NCBI RefSeq assembly: GCF_003185915.1
Contig: NZ_QHLZ01000005.1
Coordinates: forward strand, 124,001 to 188,000
Source: Arthrobacter psychrochitiniphilus
GTDB lineage: Bacteria; Actinomycetota; Actinomycetes; Actinomycetales; Micrococcaceae
DNA: 64,000 nt
Direction: 5' to 3'
Shown: piece by piece, positions 46,465 through 54,968 of the stretch
Position numbering within the stretch: the stretch's first letter is position 1
How the letters are laid out: every line of letters begins with the position of its first letter
Notes under the pieces: generated by a model
Databases searched by the model: none
The model's input: only the letters and a program-made list of their open reading frames with translations
Told to the model about the DNA's origin: nothing
Program-made: the position numbers and the translations under genes

Positions 46465-47799
46465 TCAGTCACCCTTGGTGCCAAAGACAATCTCGTCCCA
46501 GCTGGGCACGCTGGACCGTTTGGGTTTGGCCGCAGCCTTGCGTTCCAGGCGTGCGGCAACTTCGCTATCGCTGGGCCCACTCTCAGCGGCTTCGAGAGGC
46601 CCAGCGGAGGGAGCCCTGTACTCAGACGACTCGGGGGCTGCCGGCTCCTGGAGCGGCTTCAGACGGGCCAACGGCTCGCCGGAAAGGACAATCTCCCGGG
46701 TCTCAGTACTGACCTCGGCAACACTGCCAACGTGCGTGTCCTCAACCAATCGGGGTGCCAATTGCAAAAAAGGCATCTTCTTCACTTGATCGCTGGGGGA
46801 GTCCGTGCCCTGGGTGGTGCTGGCGGGCTCCTGCGTATCCGTGGTTAGAGAGTAACGGGCTTCATCGCGAGGGTGAGCGCCAGGAACGTGGGTTCCCAGC
46901 ATGGCTGCGAGTTCGTCGTCGCCGTCCTCGTCAATGCCCAAACGAACACCCCTGCGGGAACGGAGCATGTCCAAGAAACCGTGCCCCGAGTAGCCGGTAC
47001 TGGAGTCCTGTTCCTTGACGACGGCTTCGGAGGAGGCGTCGGGGGAGTGCTCGGGTTCGGCGCCATCGCCGCCGTCAAAGGACTCCGGCGAGTGCGGATC
47101 CGCAACGGCCTCCGCCTCAACATCGAACGGTTTGTCGGCAACGGCACTGAGCCGGCGCTCCGGCACAGGGCTGTCCAACGGCTCAAGTTCACTGAGCTGC
47201 TGTGCCCAGCGGTTGGCGTTCTTCAAGGACTTGCGTCCGGCGTGGAAGCTCCACAAGGCTGGAGGGGCTTGGCCAATGCTGCTGGCAGCCCATTCGGTGC
47301 CTGGCTCAAAGTCTGCGCTGATGGTCCAGGCACCGGCGTGGTCACGCCAAGCATCCCATCGCAGCGAGGCCTTCTCGATGCCGAAAGCGGAGAGACGGTG
47401 AAGAACCATCTCCTCGAGCGTGGTGGGTTCCTGAGCCATGGAGGAGGAGTAGTTTTCCGTGTGCTGCGTGGAAATTGCTACAGAAACAGCTCGGGCCTGG
47501 TTGGCAATGTACTCACGTTCCGCCAAGACGGGACCTTCATAGCGGCGCACCTGTTCAAGCGTCAGCCCCGACTGGTCAGCGACGTCGCTGGCGTTGGATC
47601 CGGCACGGATCAGCGACTGGATTTCGCGCGGAGTCATGCGAGCACCGGGCTGGTTAAGCCTGGGTGCGCGTTGGCTGGTCCGGCCCACGGCTGTGCGCAG
47701 TGCCTCATCCAGGGGGAGTAGGTAATTGTCCCCATCAGGACCACTGAGCAGCAGATGTTCGCCGTCGTCGTGGACACCCACCAGCCGTAAATCAGCCAT
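46465..47799 (-). CDS. sepH: Septation protein SepH
   Basis: 444 residues of the actinobacterial SepH (DUF3071) family, known in Streptomyces to stimulate FtsZ assembly at division sites. The conserved N-terminal domain is residues about 1-170 (ADLRLVGVHDDGEHLLL, then a helix-turn-helix-like MTPREIQSLIRAGSNASDVADQSGLTLEQVRRYEG). The rest is a long acidic low-complexity region with the conserved tail SVPSWDEIVFGTK. The ATG at 47799 has GGAGG upstream and is preferred to an in-frame ATG at 47811. It ends at a strong terminator. Confidence 0.93.
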   Translation of the reverse strand: MADLRLVGVHDDGEHLLLSGPDGDNYLLPLDEALRTAVGRTSQRAPRLNQPGARMTPREIQSLIRAGSNASDVADQSGLTLEQVRRYEGPVLAEREYIANQARAVSVAISTQHTENYSSSMAQEPTTLEEMVLHRLSAFGIEKASLRWDAWRDHAGAWTISADFEPGTEWAASSIGQAPPALWSFHAGRKSLKNANRWAQQLSELEPLDSPVPERRLSAVADKPFDVEAEAVADPHSPESFDGGDGAEPEHSPDASSEAVVKEQDSSTGYSGHGFLDMLRSRRGVRLGIDEDGDDELAAMLGTHVPGAHPRDEARYSLTTDTQEPASTTQGTDSPSDQVKKMPFLQLAPRLVEDTHVGSVAEVSTETREIVLSGEPLARLKPLQEPAAPESSEYRAPSAGPLEAAESGPSDSEVAARLERKAAAKPKRSSVPSWDEIVFGTKGD

Positions 47800-48058
47800 G
47801 CCGTCCTCCAAAAATCTCTTATTAGTTCAGTTCAAGACTTTGCCACCGATGCGTGGCAAATCCTACTACCGCGCTAGGCGTGGCGTGAGATGGCTACGAT
47901 TTTTGTCAAATTTTTCCCTTTAGCTCATTCATAGAGGGTCAAACTTAAGCCTGCTGCGAACTCGGCAGCTCTGTTGGGCAGTAGAGCCGCTGGCTTCCTT
48001 TAGGGTGTTTGCTGTATTAATCCAGAGTTGCATCTGGCCACAGAGTGAGGGAACAGAC

Positions 48059-48319
48059 ATGAACACCGGCACCCGCCAGCACCACAGGGCCCCCCGCGCC
48101 ACCGCTTCGCCGGTAGCGGTGATCGACCTGAGCGAGAGTGAGCTTGCCGAAAGTTACGAACTGCCCGGTGGCGAGCACGCTCCTGATGACCAAGCCCTGG
48201 AGATCATGACCGAACAGGCAGACGAGTTTACCTGTAGCAGCTGTTTTTTTATCAGGCACCGCTCCCAGCTGGCCAAGGAAAGCAAGAACCTCATGTACTG
48301 CCGGGACTGCGAAGGATAG
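48059..48319 (+). CDS. DUF4193 family zinc-ribbon-like protein
   Basis: 86 residues of the actinobacterial DUF4193 family, function unknown. The C-terminal half has the family Cys sets CSSC (ADEFTCSSCFFIRHRSQLA) and CRDC (LMYCRDCEG), a likely zinc ribbon. The N-terminal half is acidic, but its first 30 residues (TGTRQHHRAPRATASPVAV) differ from the usual opening of the family. The ATG at 48059 follows GAGG; an in-frame ATG 18 codons upstream lacks a ribosome site. The position between sepH and DUF3093/dut is conserved. Confidence 0.88.
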   Translation: MNTGTRQHHRAPRATASPVAVIDLSESELAESYELPGGEHAPDDQALEIMTEQADEFTCSSCFFIRHRSQLAKESKNLMYCRDCEG

Positions 48320-48332
48320 GCCGCGTTATGGC

Positions 48333-48386
48333 AGAAAAATACCCCGGGAGAATGCTCAACGAGCAGTTTTCCCGGGGTATTTTTCT
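48333..48386. terminator. Bidirectional terminator between DUF4193 and DUF3093 genes
   Basis: A 17-bp stem (48333-48349 with 48370-48386) containing CCCCGGG, ending in a T run on both strands, between convergent genes. Confidence 0.88.
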
Positions 48387-48388
48387 AG

Positions 48389-48865
48389 TTAGCGGCCAGC
48401 GCGCAGCGCCGCCGCCAGGTGTTCAGGGTTGCGAGAGGACGCCAACCAGTAGGGGGTCCTGTCATTCGGGTCCGTAATTTCAATCTTCACCACGGGCTTG
48501 ATCCAGCCGCGGATGCACAGATACGCCAAGCCGTTGAGTTTGATGCCGCGCTGATCGGTGGCGTCGTCGCCGAAGTAGACGCTGACTTCTCCCACAAATT
48601 GCCGCTCAATCTGTGCCCGGCCTACCTGCAGGGTCTCCGGTGTGACGGCGATGGTGGGGGTGGTTGTCACCAGCACCAGCGTCTGCAGGGCCAGCAACAC
48701 GGCAAATGCCACGAAGCCCGCCGTGGGGCTGATGGGAATGAAGATCAGGATTCCTGCACACGAGAGACCCAGCACAATCACCCAACCCCAGAAATTTGGC
48801 CAGAGCTTTTCGGTGTAGTTTGCCGTTGCTGCGGAGGTGGAGCTTTGTGGCGATTGAGATGACAT
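48389..48865 (-). CDS. DUF3093 family membrane protein
   Basis: 158 residues, actinobacterial DUF3093 family, function unknown. Two adjacent helices (about 25-45 and 47-68: [21 protein letters not shown], then [17 protein letters not shown]) precede a soluble domain with [46 protein letters not shown]. It is divergent from dut, with 95 bp between starts, the same pairing as in M. tuberculosis. Confidence 0.9.
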   Translation of the reverse strand: MSSQSPQSSTSAATANYTEKLWPNFWGWVIVLGLSCAGILIFIPISPTAGFVAFAVLLALQTLVLVTTTPTIAVTPETLQVGRAQIERQFVGEVSVYFGDDATDQRGIKLNGLAYLCIRGWIKPVVKIEITDPNDRTPYWLASSRNPEHLAAALRAGR

Positions 48866-48960
48866 GGGTCAAGCTTTTCATCTTTCGCCCCGTAATTCAC
48901 CTTGAGGTGCCCTTATTGCCCGCAGGCGGGAGCCACGGCTTCAAGATAGAGTGTTCTGTT

Positions 48961-49479
48961 GTGACCCATGAGACTTTTGATGCCAACCCCGCCACCGATC
49001 TTCAGAGCTCCGTAGTTCAAGTGCAGATGCACATGCTCGACGCCGGGATTGAACCTCCCAGCTACGCCCACCCGGGCGATGCTGGAGCGGACCTGCGCAG
49101 CCGCATTGATCTGGTGCTGGCCCCGGGGGAGCGCGTGCTTGTCCCAACAGGGGTGAGCATCGCGTTGCCCTTTGGTTTTGTTGCCTTGATCCACCCACGT
49201 TCCGGGTTGGCTGCCAAACATGGCCTGACCATTGTCAACAGTCCTGGAACTGTTGACGCAGGGTACCGCGGAGAGATTTCCGTGACCCTGCTGAACACCG
49301 ATGCGCATCATTCCATCTCCCTGTCACGGGGCGATAGAATTGCACAAATGGTGATTCAACGCGTGGAAACCGCCCAGTTCATTGCCGTGAACGAACTCGC
49401 CGATTCGGTGCGAGGCACCGGTGGCTTCGGCTCAACCGGCGGTTTTTCCCCGTCCACGAATCCACCAGCACCCAACTAA
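48961..49479 (+). CDS. dut: Deoxyuridine triphosphatase (dUTPase)
   Basis: Hydrolyses dUTP to dUMP and pyrophosphate, keeping uracil out of DNA; homotrimeric in known members. The five family motifs appear in order: [43 protein letters not shown], and the Gly-rich [11 protein letters not shown] that closes over the active site. The GTG at 48961 gives 172 residues, close to relatives; the ribosome site is weak, and the frame stays open further upstream into the DUF3093 promoter region. It heads the run dut - DUF3710 - OB-fold - DUF3159. Confidence 0.95.
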   Translation: MTHETFDANPATDLQSSVVQVQMHMLDAGIEPPSYAHPGDAGADLRSRIDLVLAPGERVLVPTGVSIALPFGFVALIHPRSGLAAKHGLTIVNSPGTVDAGYRGEISVTLLNTDAHHSISLSRGDRIAQMVIQRVETAQFIAVNELADSVRGTGGFGSTGGFSPSTNPPAPN

Positions 49480-49524
49480 CTGCTGATCCGCAGTTTCCAT
49501 CCTTGACAAGGAGTCTTAATTCCC

Positions 49525-50334
49525 ATGGCTTTTGGGTTTGGTAAGAAAAATAAGAGCAGTTCCGAGGCTCCGGTGCCTTTTGTCTCCGAAGCTGACACAC
49601 AGGACGCCGAGAACGCTGGCACAGAAATAGCAGATGCAGAAGTAGCACAGCCATCGGCTGATGCTGTTGCGCTGCCTCCGGACCCGGCAGACACGGTGTA
49701 CGAGAGAGATCTCCATGGCCCCCTCGATGTTGACGAAATCGAGACCACGGACGGTTACGTGGATCTGGGCGCATTGATGGTGACCCCGTTGGAGGGCCTC
49801 TCGCTTCGCCTTGAAGTTGAAGAGAACACCCAGCGCGTTATTGCGGTCACCTTGGATTTGAACGGTTCCAGCCTGCAGCTCCAGGCGTTTGCGGCCTCAC
49901 GTTCGGAGCCCCTGTGGCGAGACATTCGTGAGCAGATTGGCCTCTCGGTGGGTGCACAGGGCGGCGAAATTGAGATTCTCGACGGTACCTTCGGTAAGGA
50001 AGTGTTGGCGAAGGTACCTGCCCAGAGTGATGATGGCAGCCGGGGATTCCGGGTTGCCCGCTTCATTGGTGTTGACGGCCCGCGCTGGTTCCTCCGCGGC
50101 GTCTTGGGCGGTGCTGCAGCTGTTGATAGCCAAGCTGCGCTGCCTTTGGAAGACTTGTTCCGTGGCGTGGTTGTAGTCCGCGGCGAGGTGCCCTTGCCTC
50201 CGCGCGATCTCTTGCTCCTGCGCCTTCCCAAGGACGCCATGGCCTCCGCACCCGCTACCAGCGGCCCGGACATGGGCTCTGCTCAAGGTGGTTCCCCGCT
50301 GGAGCGCGGTCCGGAAATCACCACGATCGGTTAG
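49525..50334 (+). CDS. DUF3710 family protein
   Basis: 269 residues of the actinobacterial DUF3710 family, function unknown. A 60-residue acidic, Ala-rich N-terminus (SSSEAPVPFVSEADTQDAEN) precedes the conserved domain with DLGALMVTPLEGLSLRLEVEE, LQLQAFAASRSEPLWRDIREQI and DGPRWFLRGVLGGAA. Soluble. It lies 45 bp after dut and its stop is 2 bp before the start of the OB-fold gene, a gene order conserved across actinobacteria. Confidence 0.92.
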   Translation: MAFGFGKKNKSSSEAPVPFVSEADTQDAENAGTEIADAEVAQPSADAVALPPDPADTVYERDLHGPLDVDEIETTDGYVDLGALMVTPLEGLSLRLEVEENTQRVIAVTLDLNGSSLQLQAFAASRSEPLWRDIREQIGLSVGAQGGEIEILDGTFGKEVLAKVPAQSDDGSRGFRVARFIGVDGPRWFLRGVLGGAAAVDSQAALPLEDLFRGVVVVRGEVPLPPRDLLLLRLPKDAMASAPATSGPDMGSAQGGSPLERGPEITTIG

Positions 50335-50336
50335 CC

Positions 50337-50675
50337 TTGGCCACTACTGAGCAAGGTAACTGGCCGGCAGCAATCCCCATTGCGGAACTGCCGGCCCGCG
50401 GCAGGGCGGTGTGCGGGGGAATCATCGACGCCGTTACGATCCCCCCGGCCACAGCCACACCCGCTTTCACGGCGATTCTCAGCGATACGGATTTTCACCG
50501 CGCGGCCCAAGGTCCAGGCAACCACCGTCTGCGGATCGTGTGGCTAGGACGACGGCGTGTCCCCGGCATTAGCGCCGGCGTTCGGCTCCGTGTTGAGGGT
50601 ATGGTCTCCCTGCGCGAGGGACTGCCCACCATGTACAACCCACGCTACGAGATCATTGGAATTCAGGAGAGCTAG
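50337..50675 (+). CDS. OB-fold nucleic acid-binding domain protein
   Basis: 112 residues that form a single OB-fold: GRAVCGGIIDAVTIPP, AFTAILSD, HRLRIVWLGRRRVPGISAGVRLRVEGMVS, ending MYNPRYEIIG. Such domains bind single-stranded nucleic acid in RecG-like proteins, but the target here is unknown. It starts with TTG two bases after the DUF3710 stop; no ATG or GTG is placed to leave a complete fold, so coupling to the upstream gene is likely. Confidence 0.88.
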   Translation: MATTEQGNWPAAIPIAELPARGRAVCGGIIDAVTIPPATATPAFTAILSDTDFHRAAQGPGNHRLRIVWLGRRRVPGISAGVRLRVEGMVSLREGLPTMYNPRYEIIGIQES

Positions 50676-51389
50676 TTGAGTCAGCAGAGCCCCGAAGAAA
50701 ATATGCCAGATCCCAAGCCGAGTGGCGGATTTGCCGAGATTGCCCAGGAAATGGCGGCGAAAAGTACACTGGTCCGTAAGGAAAACGGCCACATAGATCT
50801 CCTCGCCGCAGCCGGTGGCATCAGAGGCATTGCCGAAAGTGTCTTGCCGGGGCTGGTGTTCTTGGTGGCTTTCACCGTGACCCGGGATTTGACTATTGCC
50901 CTGGTGGGATCGGTGGCCATGGCTGCCGTGTTCCTGGTGGCCCGGCTGATCCAGCGCACTCCCTTGACGCAGGCGCTGGCCGGAATTGCCGGCGTCGCGC
51001 TATCAGCTTTTTTGGCAATGAAAACCGGCAAGGCCGAGAATTTCTATACTGTGGGTTTCTACACCAACGCCGCCTACATCGCCGCCATGGTGGTCTCCAT
51101 CGCAGTCCGCTGGCCGGTTCTTGGACTATTGTTCGGCTACGCCCGCAATGAGGGTGTGCGCTGGCGGACGCAACCAGAACGGCTCCGCGCCTACCGTGTG
51201 GCCACGTGGATTATTGTGGCTGTCATGGGTGCCCGGCTTCTGGTGCAACTGCCGCTGTACTTTGCCGGGCAAGTGGATGCGCTCGGAGCCATGCGCTTGA
51301 TCATGGGTGTGCCACTTTATGCCTTCGGGCTGTGGATCGCCTGGCTGGTCAGCCGCCCCGTCACCGAGAACAAGTCCACAGAACTCTAG
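50676..51389 (+). CDS. DUF3159 family membrane protein
   Basis: 237 residues of the DUF3159 family, function unknown, with about five helices (near residues 50-70, 73-90, 97-112, 125-142, 180-225). Its TTG start at 50676 directly abuts the OB-fold stop and has GGAG about 6 bases upstream; an ATG at 50703 is an alternative. The short N-terminus (MPDPKPSGGFAEIAQEMAAKSTLV) is cytoplasmic. Last gene of the dut run; its 3' end converges on ceoC. Confidence 0.9.
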   Translation: MSQQSPEENMPDPKPSGGFAEIAQEMAAKSTLVRKENGHIDLLAAAGGIRGIAESVLPGLVFLVAFTVTRDLTIALVGSVAMAAVFLVARLIQRTPLTQALAGIAGVALSAFLAMKTGKAENFYTVGFYTNAAYIAAMVVSIAVRWPVLGLLFGYARNEGVRWRTQPERLRAYRVATWIIVAVMGARLLVQLPLYFAGQVDALGAMRLIMGVPLYAFGLWIAWLVSRPVTENKSTEL

Positions 51390-51426
51390 AGACAAGTCCG
51401 GGCGCCGGGGCAGGGCAGCAGCGCAG

Positions 51427-52086
51427 TTAGCGGGCTACCAGCAGGGTTCGTAGTTCATTTTCGGCCGCAATGGTGGTGATGAAGAACAGCTCATCTCCGG
51501 CTTCCACCACATCATCCGGGCTGGGCGTGATGGGGGCTTCATCGCGCAAAATAGCCACGAGCGAGGAATCGTGTGGCCACATGATGGCTCCCACGGTTGA
51601 GCCAATCACGTGCGAGTCACCAGGAACCGTGAACTCCACCAGAGATGCCACACCGGTTTGCAACGTCAGTAGCCGGACCAGGTCTCCGATCTCCACGGCC
51701 TCTTCTACGAGTGCTGTCATCAGGCGCGGAGTGTTGACGGCCACGTCCACACCCCAGGAATCATCAAACATCCAGTCATTCTTGGGATTGTTGACCCGGC
51801 CCACTGTGCGGCCCACACCAAATTCAGATTTGGCAAGCAGTGAAACCACCAGGTTGACTTTGTCATCACCGGTGGCCGAAACCACCACATCAGCCTCTTC
51901 CAACTTCGCTTCACGTAGGGTGCTGATTTCGCAGGCGTCGCCCACCAGCCAGCGGGCGCCGCGCAGCCCGCTCTTGCCAATCACTTCAGGTTTGGGATCG
52001 ATCAGTAGGGTCTCATGACCGTGGGACAGCAGTTCCTTGGCAATGGAACAGCCCACGCTGCCGGCACCGACAATGACAACAAGCAT
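51427..52086 (-). CDS. ceoC: TrkA-type potassium uptake regulatory protein (CeoC)
   Basis: 219 residues with an RCK layout: an N-terminal NAD-binding Rossmann domain (GAGSVG near residue 7, then an acidic LIDPKPEV) and a C-terminal RCK_C domain after about residue 140 (FTVPGDSHVIGSTVGAI). RCK proteins gate potassium channels and transporters from the cytoplasmic side. It starts one base after the ceoB stop, so the pair is co-translated. No Trk/Ktr membrane subunit is adjacent; the only membrane protein nearby is the divergent KimA-like permease. Confidence 0.93.
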   Translation of the reverse strand: MLVVIVGAGSVGCSIAKELLSHGHETLLIDPKPEVIGKSGLRGARWLVGDACEISTLREAKLEEADVVVSATGDDKVNLVVSLLAKSEFGVGRTVGRVNNPKNDWMFDDSWGVDVAVNTPRLMTALVEEAVEIGDLVRLLTLQTGVASLVEFTVPGDSHVIGSTVGAIMWPHDSSLVAILRDEAPITPSPDDVVEAGDELFFITTIAAENELRTLLVAR

Positions 52087-52087
52087 A

Positions 52088-52759
52088 TTAAAACTCCTTC
52101 ACGGGTGCTGCTGCCAGGATGCGCGCAACTTCTGTTACGCGGGCGCTGGCCACCATGGCATGGACGGTGTCGCCCTGTTGGTAGCTGGTATCAGGGCCGG
52201 GCAAAATGCCCTCCCCGAAGCGGGTCAAGTAGGCTATCCGAACGTTCGCGGCTTTCTCCATATCCACAAGATGACAGCCAATCCACTGCGCGTTTGGCGA
52301 GAGCTCACACAGCAGCAGGCGCCCGGACGGTTCACGGAAGTCGCCCTTGATGGCAGTCTCCGGCAGGATGCGCCGCAGCACCTGATCTGCGCTCCACCGC
52401 ACGGCAGCCACCGTGGGGATGCCTAGGCGCTGGTATATCTCGGCCCGGCCGGGATCGTAGATCCTTGCCACCACGTGTTCCACATGGAAAGTTTCCCTGG
52501 CCACGCGAGTAGCGAGAATATTTGAGTTATCGCCACTGGAAACAGCGGCAAAAGCGTAGGCTTCCTCAATGCCGGCCTGCTTGAGGGTGTCTTGGTCAAA
52601 ACCGACACCTGTGATCTTTCGGCCACCAAAACCGGTGCGCAGACGCCGGAACGCCCGTTCATCCTGGTCAATAATTGCCACCGAATGGCCCGAGTCCTCT
52701 AATGTATGGGCCAAGGTTGCACCCACTCGTCCGCAACCCATGATCACGAAATGTGCCAT
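52088..52759 (-). CDS. ceoB: TrkA-type potassium uptake regulatory protein (CeoB)
   Basis: 223 residues, a second RCK protein: GCGRVG near residue 8 and acidic IIDQDERAF in the Rossmann domain, with an RCK_C domain near the end (CHLVDMEKAANVRIAYLTRFGEGILPGPDTSYQQGD). The ATG at 52759 has GGGAG at good spacing and is preferred over upstream in-frame starts reaching 52897. It is the first gene of ceoB-ceoC and divergent from the KimA-like permease. The two proteins are likely to form a hetero-oligomer. Confidence 0.93.
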   Translation of the reverse strand: MAHFVIMGCGRVGATLAHTLEDSGHSVAIIDQDERAFRRLRTGFGGRKITGVGFDQDTLKQAGIEEAYAFAAVSSGDNSNILATRVARETFHVEHVVARIYDPGRAEIYQRLGIPTVAAVRWSADQVLRRILPETAIKGDFREPSGRLLLCELSPNAQWIGCHLVDMEKAANVRIAYLTRFGEGILPGPDTSYQQGDTVHAMVASARVTEVARILAAAPVKEF

Positions 52760-52982
52760 TGACGCTCCCTGATGTGGCGGCCCCGGAATTTTTTTCCAGG
52801 TTCCGCTTGTATGCATGGCTTTTCTAAGCCGTGCGGATAACAATTTCATGCTCTGCAGGGCCCCGCGGTCAAGTCCGGCTCGAAGCCGATGGCGCATCCT
52901 GGCGTGTCACTAGTGTGTCATGGTGGCGACCCGGCACCCGGATAGGGGCGCTGGTGCCGTCACTGGTGCTAGCGTTACCCGC

Positions 52983-54953
52983 GTGCTGAATTTTTTCAAC
53001 GCGTTCAAGCGGGTTCTTGTGGGCCGCCCGTTCCGCAGCGATACGCTGCATCACACGCTGTTGCCCAAACGTATTGCCCTGCCGGTTTTTGCCTCTGACG
53101 CATTGTCCTCTGTGGCGTATGCCCCGGATGAAATTTTGCTGACCCTGGCACTGGCGGGGGTGGCGGCCGTGGCGCTTTCTCCCTGGGTGGGCTTGGCCGT
53201 CATGGTGGTGCTGCTAACGGTGGTTGCCTCCTACCGCCAGAACGTTCACGCATACCCCTCAGGCGGTGGTGACTATGAGATCGCCACCGTCAACTTGGGA
53301 AAGAATGCCGGCCTCACAGTGGCCTCCGCGCTCATGGTGGATTATGTGCTGACCGTGGCCGTGTCCATGTCATCGGCCGCTAACTACCTAGCCACCGCCA
53401 TTCCTGGCTGGCATGGAACCCAAACGGTGATCGCCGTGGTGGGTGTCATCATCTTGGCACTGGTGAATCTGCGCGGCATTCGCGAAGCGGGCTCGGTCTT
53501 TGCCGTGCCCACCTACATTTTCATGTTCTGCATCTTCGCCATGACCGCGGCGGGTCTTTTTCAGGCGGCTACGGGCACGCTGGGCCGGGCGCCGTCGGCC
53601 GATTTTGAGATTGTTCCCGAAGCCGCCTTCAACCAGGGTCTGGTGGGACTGGCCGGTGCCTTCTTGCTCCTGCGAGCCTTCTCCTCCGGCGCCGCAGCTC
53701 TTACAGGTGTTGAAGCCATCAGCAATGGGGTGCCCAATTTCCGCAAGCCCAAGAGTAAAAATGCTGCCACCACCCTGCTGCTGCTCGGGGCCATCGCTGC
53801 GGGCATGATGGCTAGCATCTTGTTCCTGGCCAACGCCACGGGCGTTCATATTGTGGCTGATCCGCACACCGAATTCTTAGTCAATGGAGTAGCTCCACCT
53901 GCTGACTATGTTCAAAACCCTTCCATTAGCCAGATTGCGGCCACCATATTCGGTGCCGGGTCCATCCCGTTTTTCATCATTGTGGCTGCCACAGGCACCA
54001 TCTTGGTGTTCGCCTCCAACACGGCGTTCAACGGGTTCCCAGTGCTTGCTTCCATCCTTGCCAAGGACGGCTACCTGCCCCGCCAGCTGCGCACCCGCGG
54101 AGACAGGCTTGCGTTCAGCAACGGCGTGCTGCTGCTAGCTGTTGGCGCACTGGTTCTTATAGTTGCCTTCAACGCCGATGTGACCCGGCTGATTCAGCTC
54201 TACATTGTGGGCGTTTTCATCTCCTTCACGGCCAGCCAGTTGGGCATGGTGAGGCACTGGAGCCGAGAATTGCTCAAGGTCAAGGACAAGACCATACGGT
54301 TCAAAATGATGCGTTCACGGGTCATTAACTCTCTTGGTTTCTGTATGACGTTGACGGTGCTGATCATTGTTCTGATCACCAAGTTTGAACAGGGAGCCTG
54401 GATTGCGCTACTCGCCATGGCGGCCCTGTTTGCTGTCATGGCAAGCATCCGCAAGCATTATGACAACGTGGCCCGTGAGCTGGCGGTGGAGACAGACTCC
54501 GCCACTAAGGCGCTCCCAGCCCGGATTCACGCTGTGATTTTAGTCTCGCACGTGCGCAAGCCTGTCATGCGTGCTATTGCTTTTGCCCGTGCTTCCCGGC
54601 CCTCCACGCTGGAAGCGATCACGGTGGATCTGGACCCCGCGGAGACGGAAGCGACCATTGCGGATTGGGAGCGGCTGCGCATCCCGGTACCGTTGACTGT
54701 GTTAGCGAGCCCGTACCGGGAAACGCTAACGCCGCTGATCAACCACATCAAGGCCATGCGCAGGGATTCCCCGCGCGATTTGATTGTGGTGTACATCCCG
54801 GAATACGTGGTGGGCAAATGGTGGGAGCAGCTGGTGCATAACCAGACTGCCCTGCGGATTAAGACGCGGTTGCATTTTGAACCCGGCGTGGTGGTGGCCA
54901 GTGTGCCTTGGCAGCTGAAGTCCTCCACTGACGCGAAGAAGTACCAAGAGTAG
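52983..54953 (+). CDS. APC superfamily permease, KimA-like (probable potassium importer)
   Basis: About 656 residues: twelve helices (to about residue 480) and a soluble C-terminal domain of about 180 residues. The N-terminal part, PFRSDTLHHTLLPKRIALPV, FASDALSSVAYAPDEIL, YPSGGGDYEIA, LGKNAGLTVAS and SALTGVEAISNG, aligns by eye with KimA (YdaO) of Bacillus, a proton-coupled potassium importer of the KUP/APC group. Generic annotation would be amino acid permease. The frame is open from an ATG at 52920, but the GTG at 52983 (VLNFFNAFKRVLVG) matches the KimA N-terminus and removes 21 unconserved residues. It is divergent from ceoB. Confidence 0.88.
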   Translation: MLNFFNAFKRVLVGRPFRSDTLHHTLLPKRIALPVFASDALSSVAYAPDEILLTLALAGVAAVALSPWVGLAVMVVLLTVVASYRQNVHAYPSGGGDYEIATVNLGKNAGLTVASALMVDYVLTVAVSMSSAANYLATAIPGWHGTQTVIAVVGVIILALVNLRGIREAGSVFAVPTYIFMFCIFAMTAAGLFQAATGTLGRAPSADFEIVPEAAFNQGLVGLAGAFLLLRAFSSGAAALTGVEAISNGVPNFRKPKSKNAATTLLLLGAIAAGMMASILFLANATGVHIVADPHTEFLVNGVAPPADYVQNPSISQIAATIFGAGSIPFFIIVAATGTILVFASNTAFNGFPVLASILAKDGYLPRQLRTRGDRLAFSNGVLLLAVGALVLIVAFNADVTRLIQLYIVGVFISFTASQLGMVRHWSRELLKVKDKTIRFKMMRSRVINSLGFCMTLTVLIIVLITKFEQGAWIALLAMAALFAVMASIRKHYDNVARELAVETDSATKALPARIHAVILVSHVRKPVMRAIAFARASRPSTLEAITVDLDPAETEATIADWERLRIPVPLTVLASPYRETLTPLINHIKAMRRDSPRDLIVVYIPEYVVGKWWEQLVHNQTALRIKTRLHFEPGVVVASVPWQLKSSTDAKKYQE

Positions 54954-54968
54954 AAGAGCGTAGAGCAC

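Noticed and set aside
52760..52982. c-di-AMP (ydaO-type) riboswitch before the KimA-like gene
   Set aside because: In Bacillus this RNA precedes kimA, but none of its conserved blocks is visible here.
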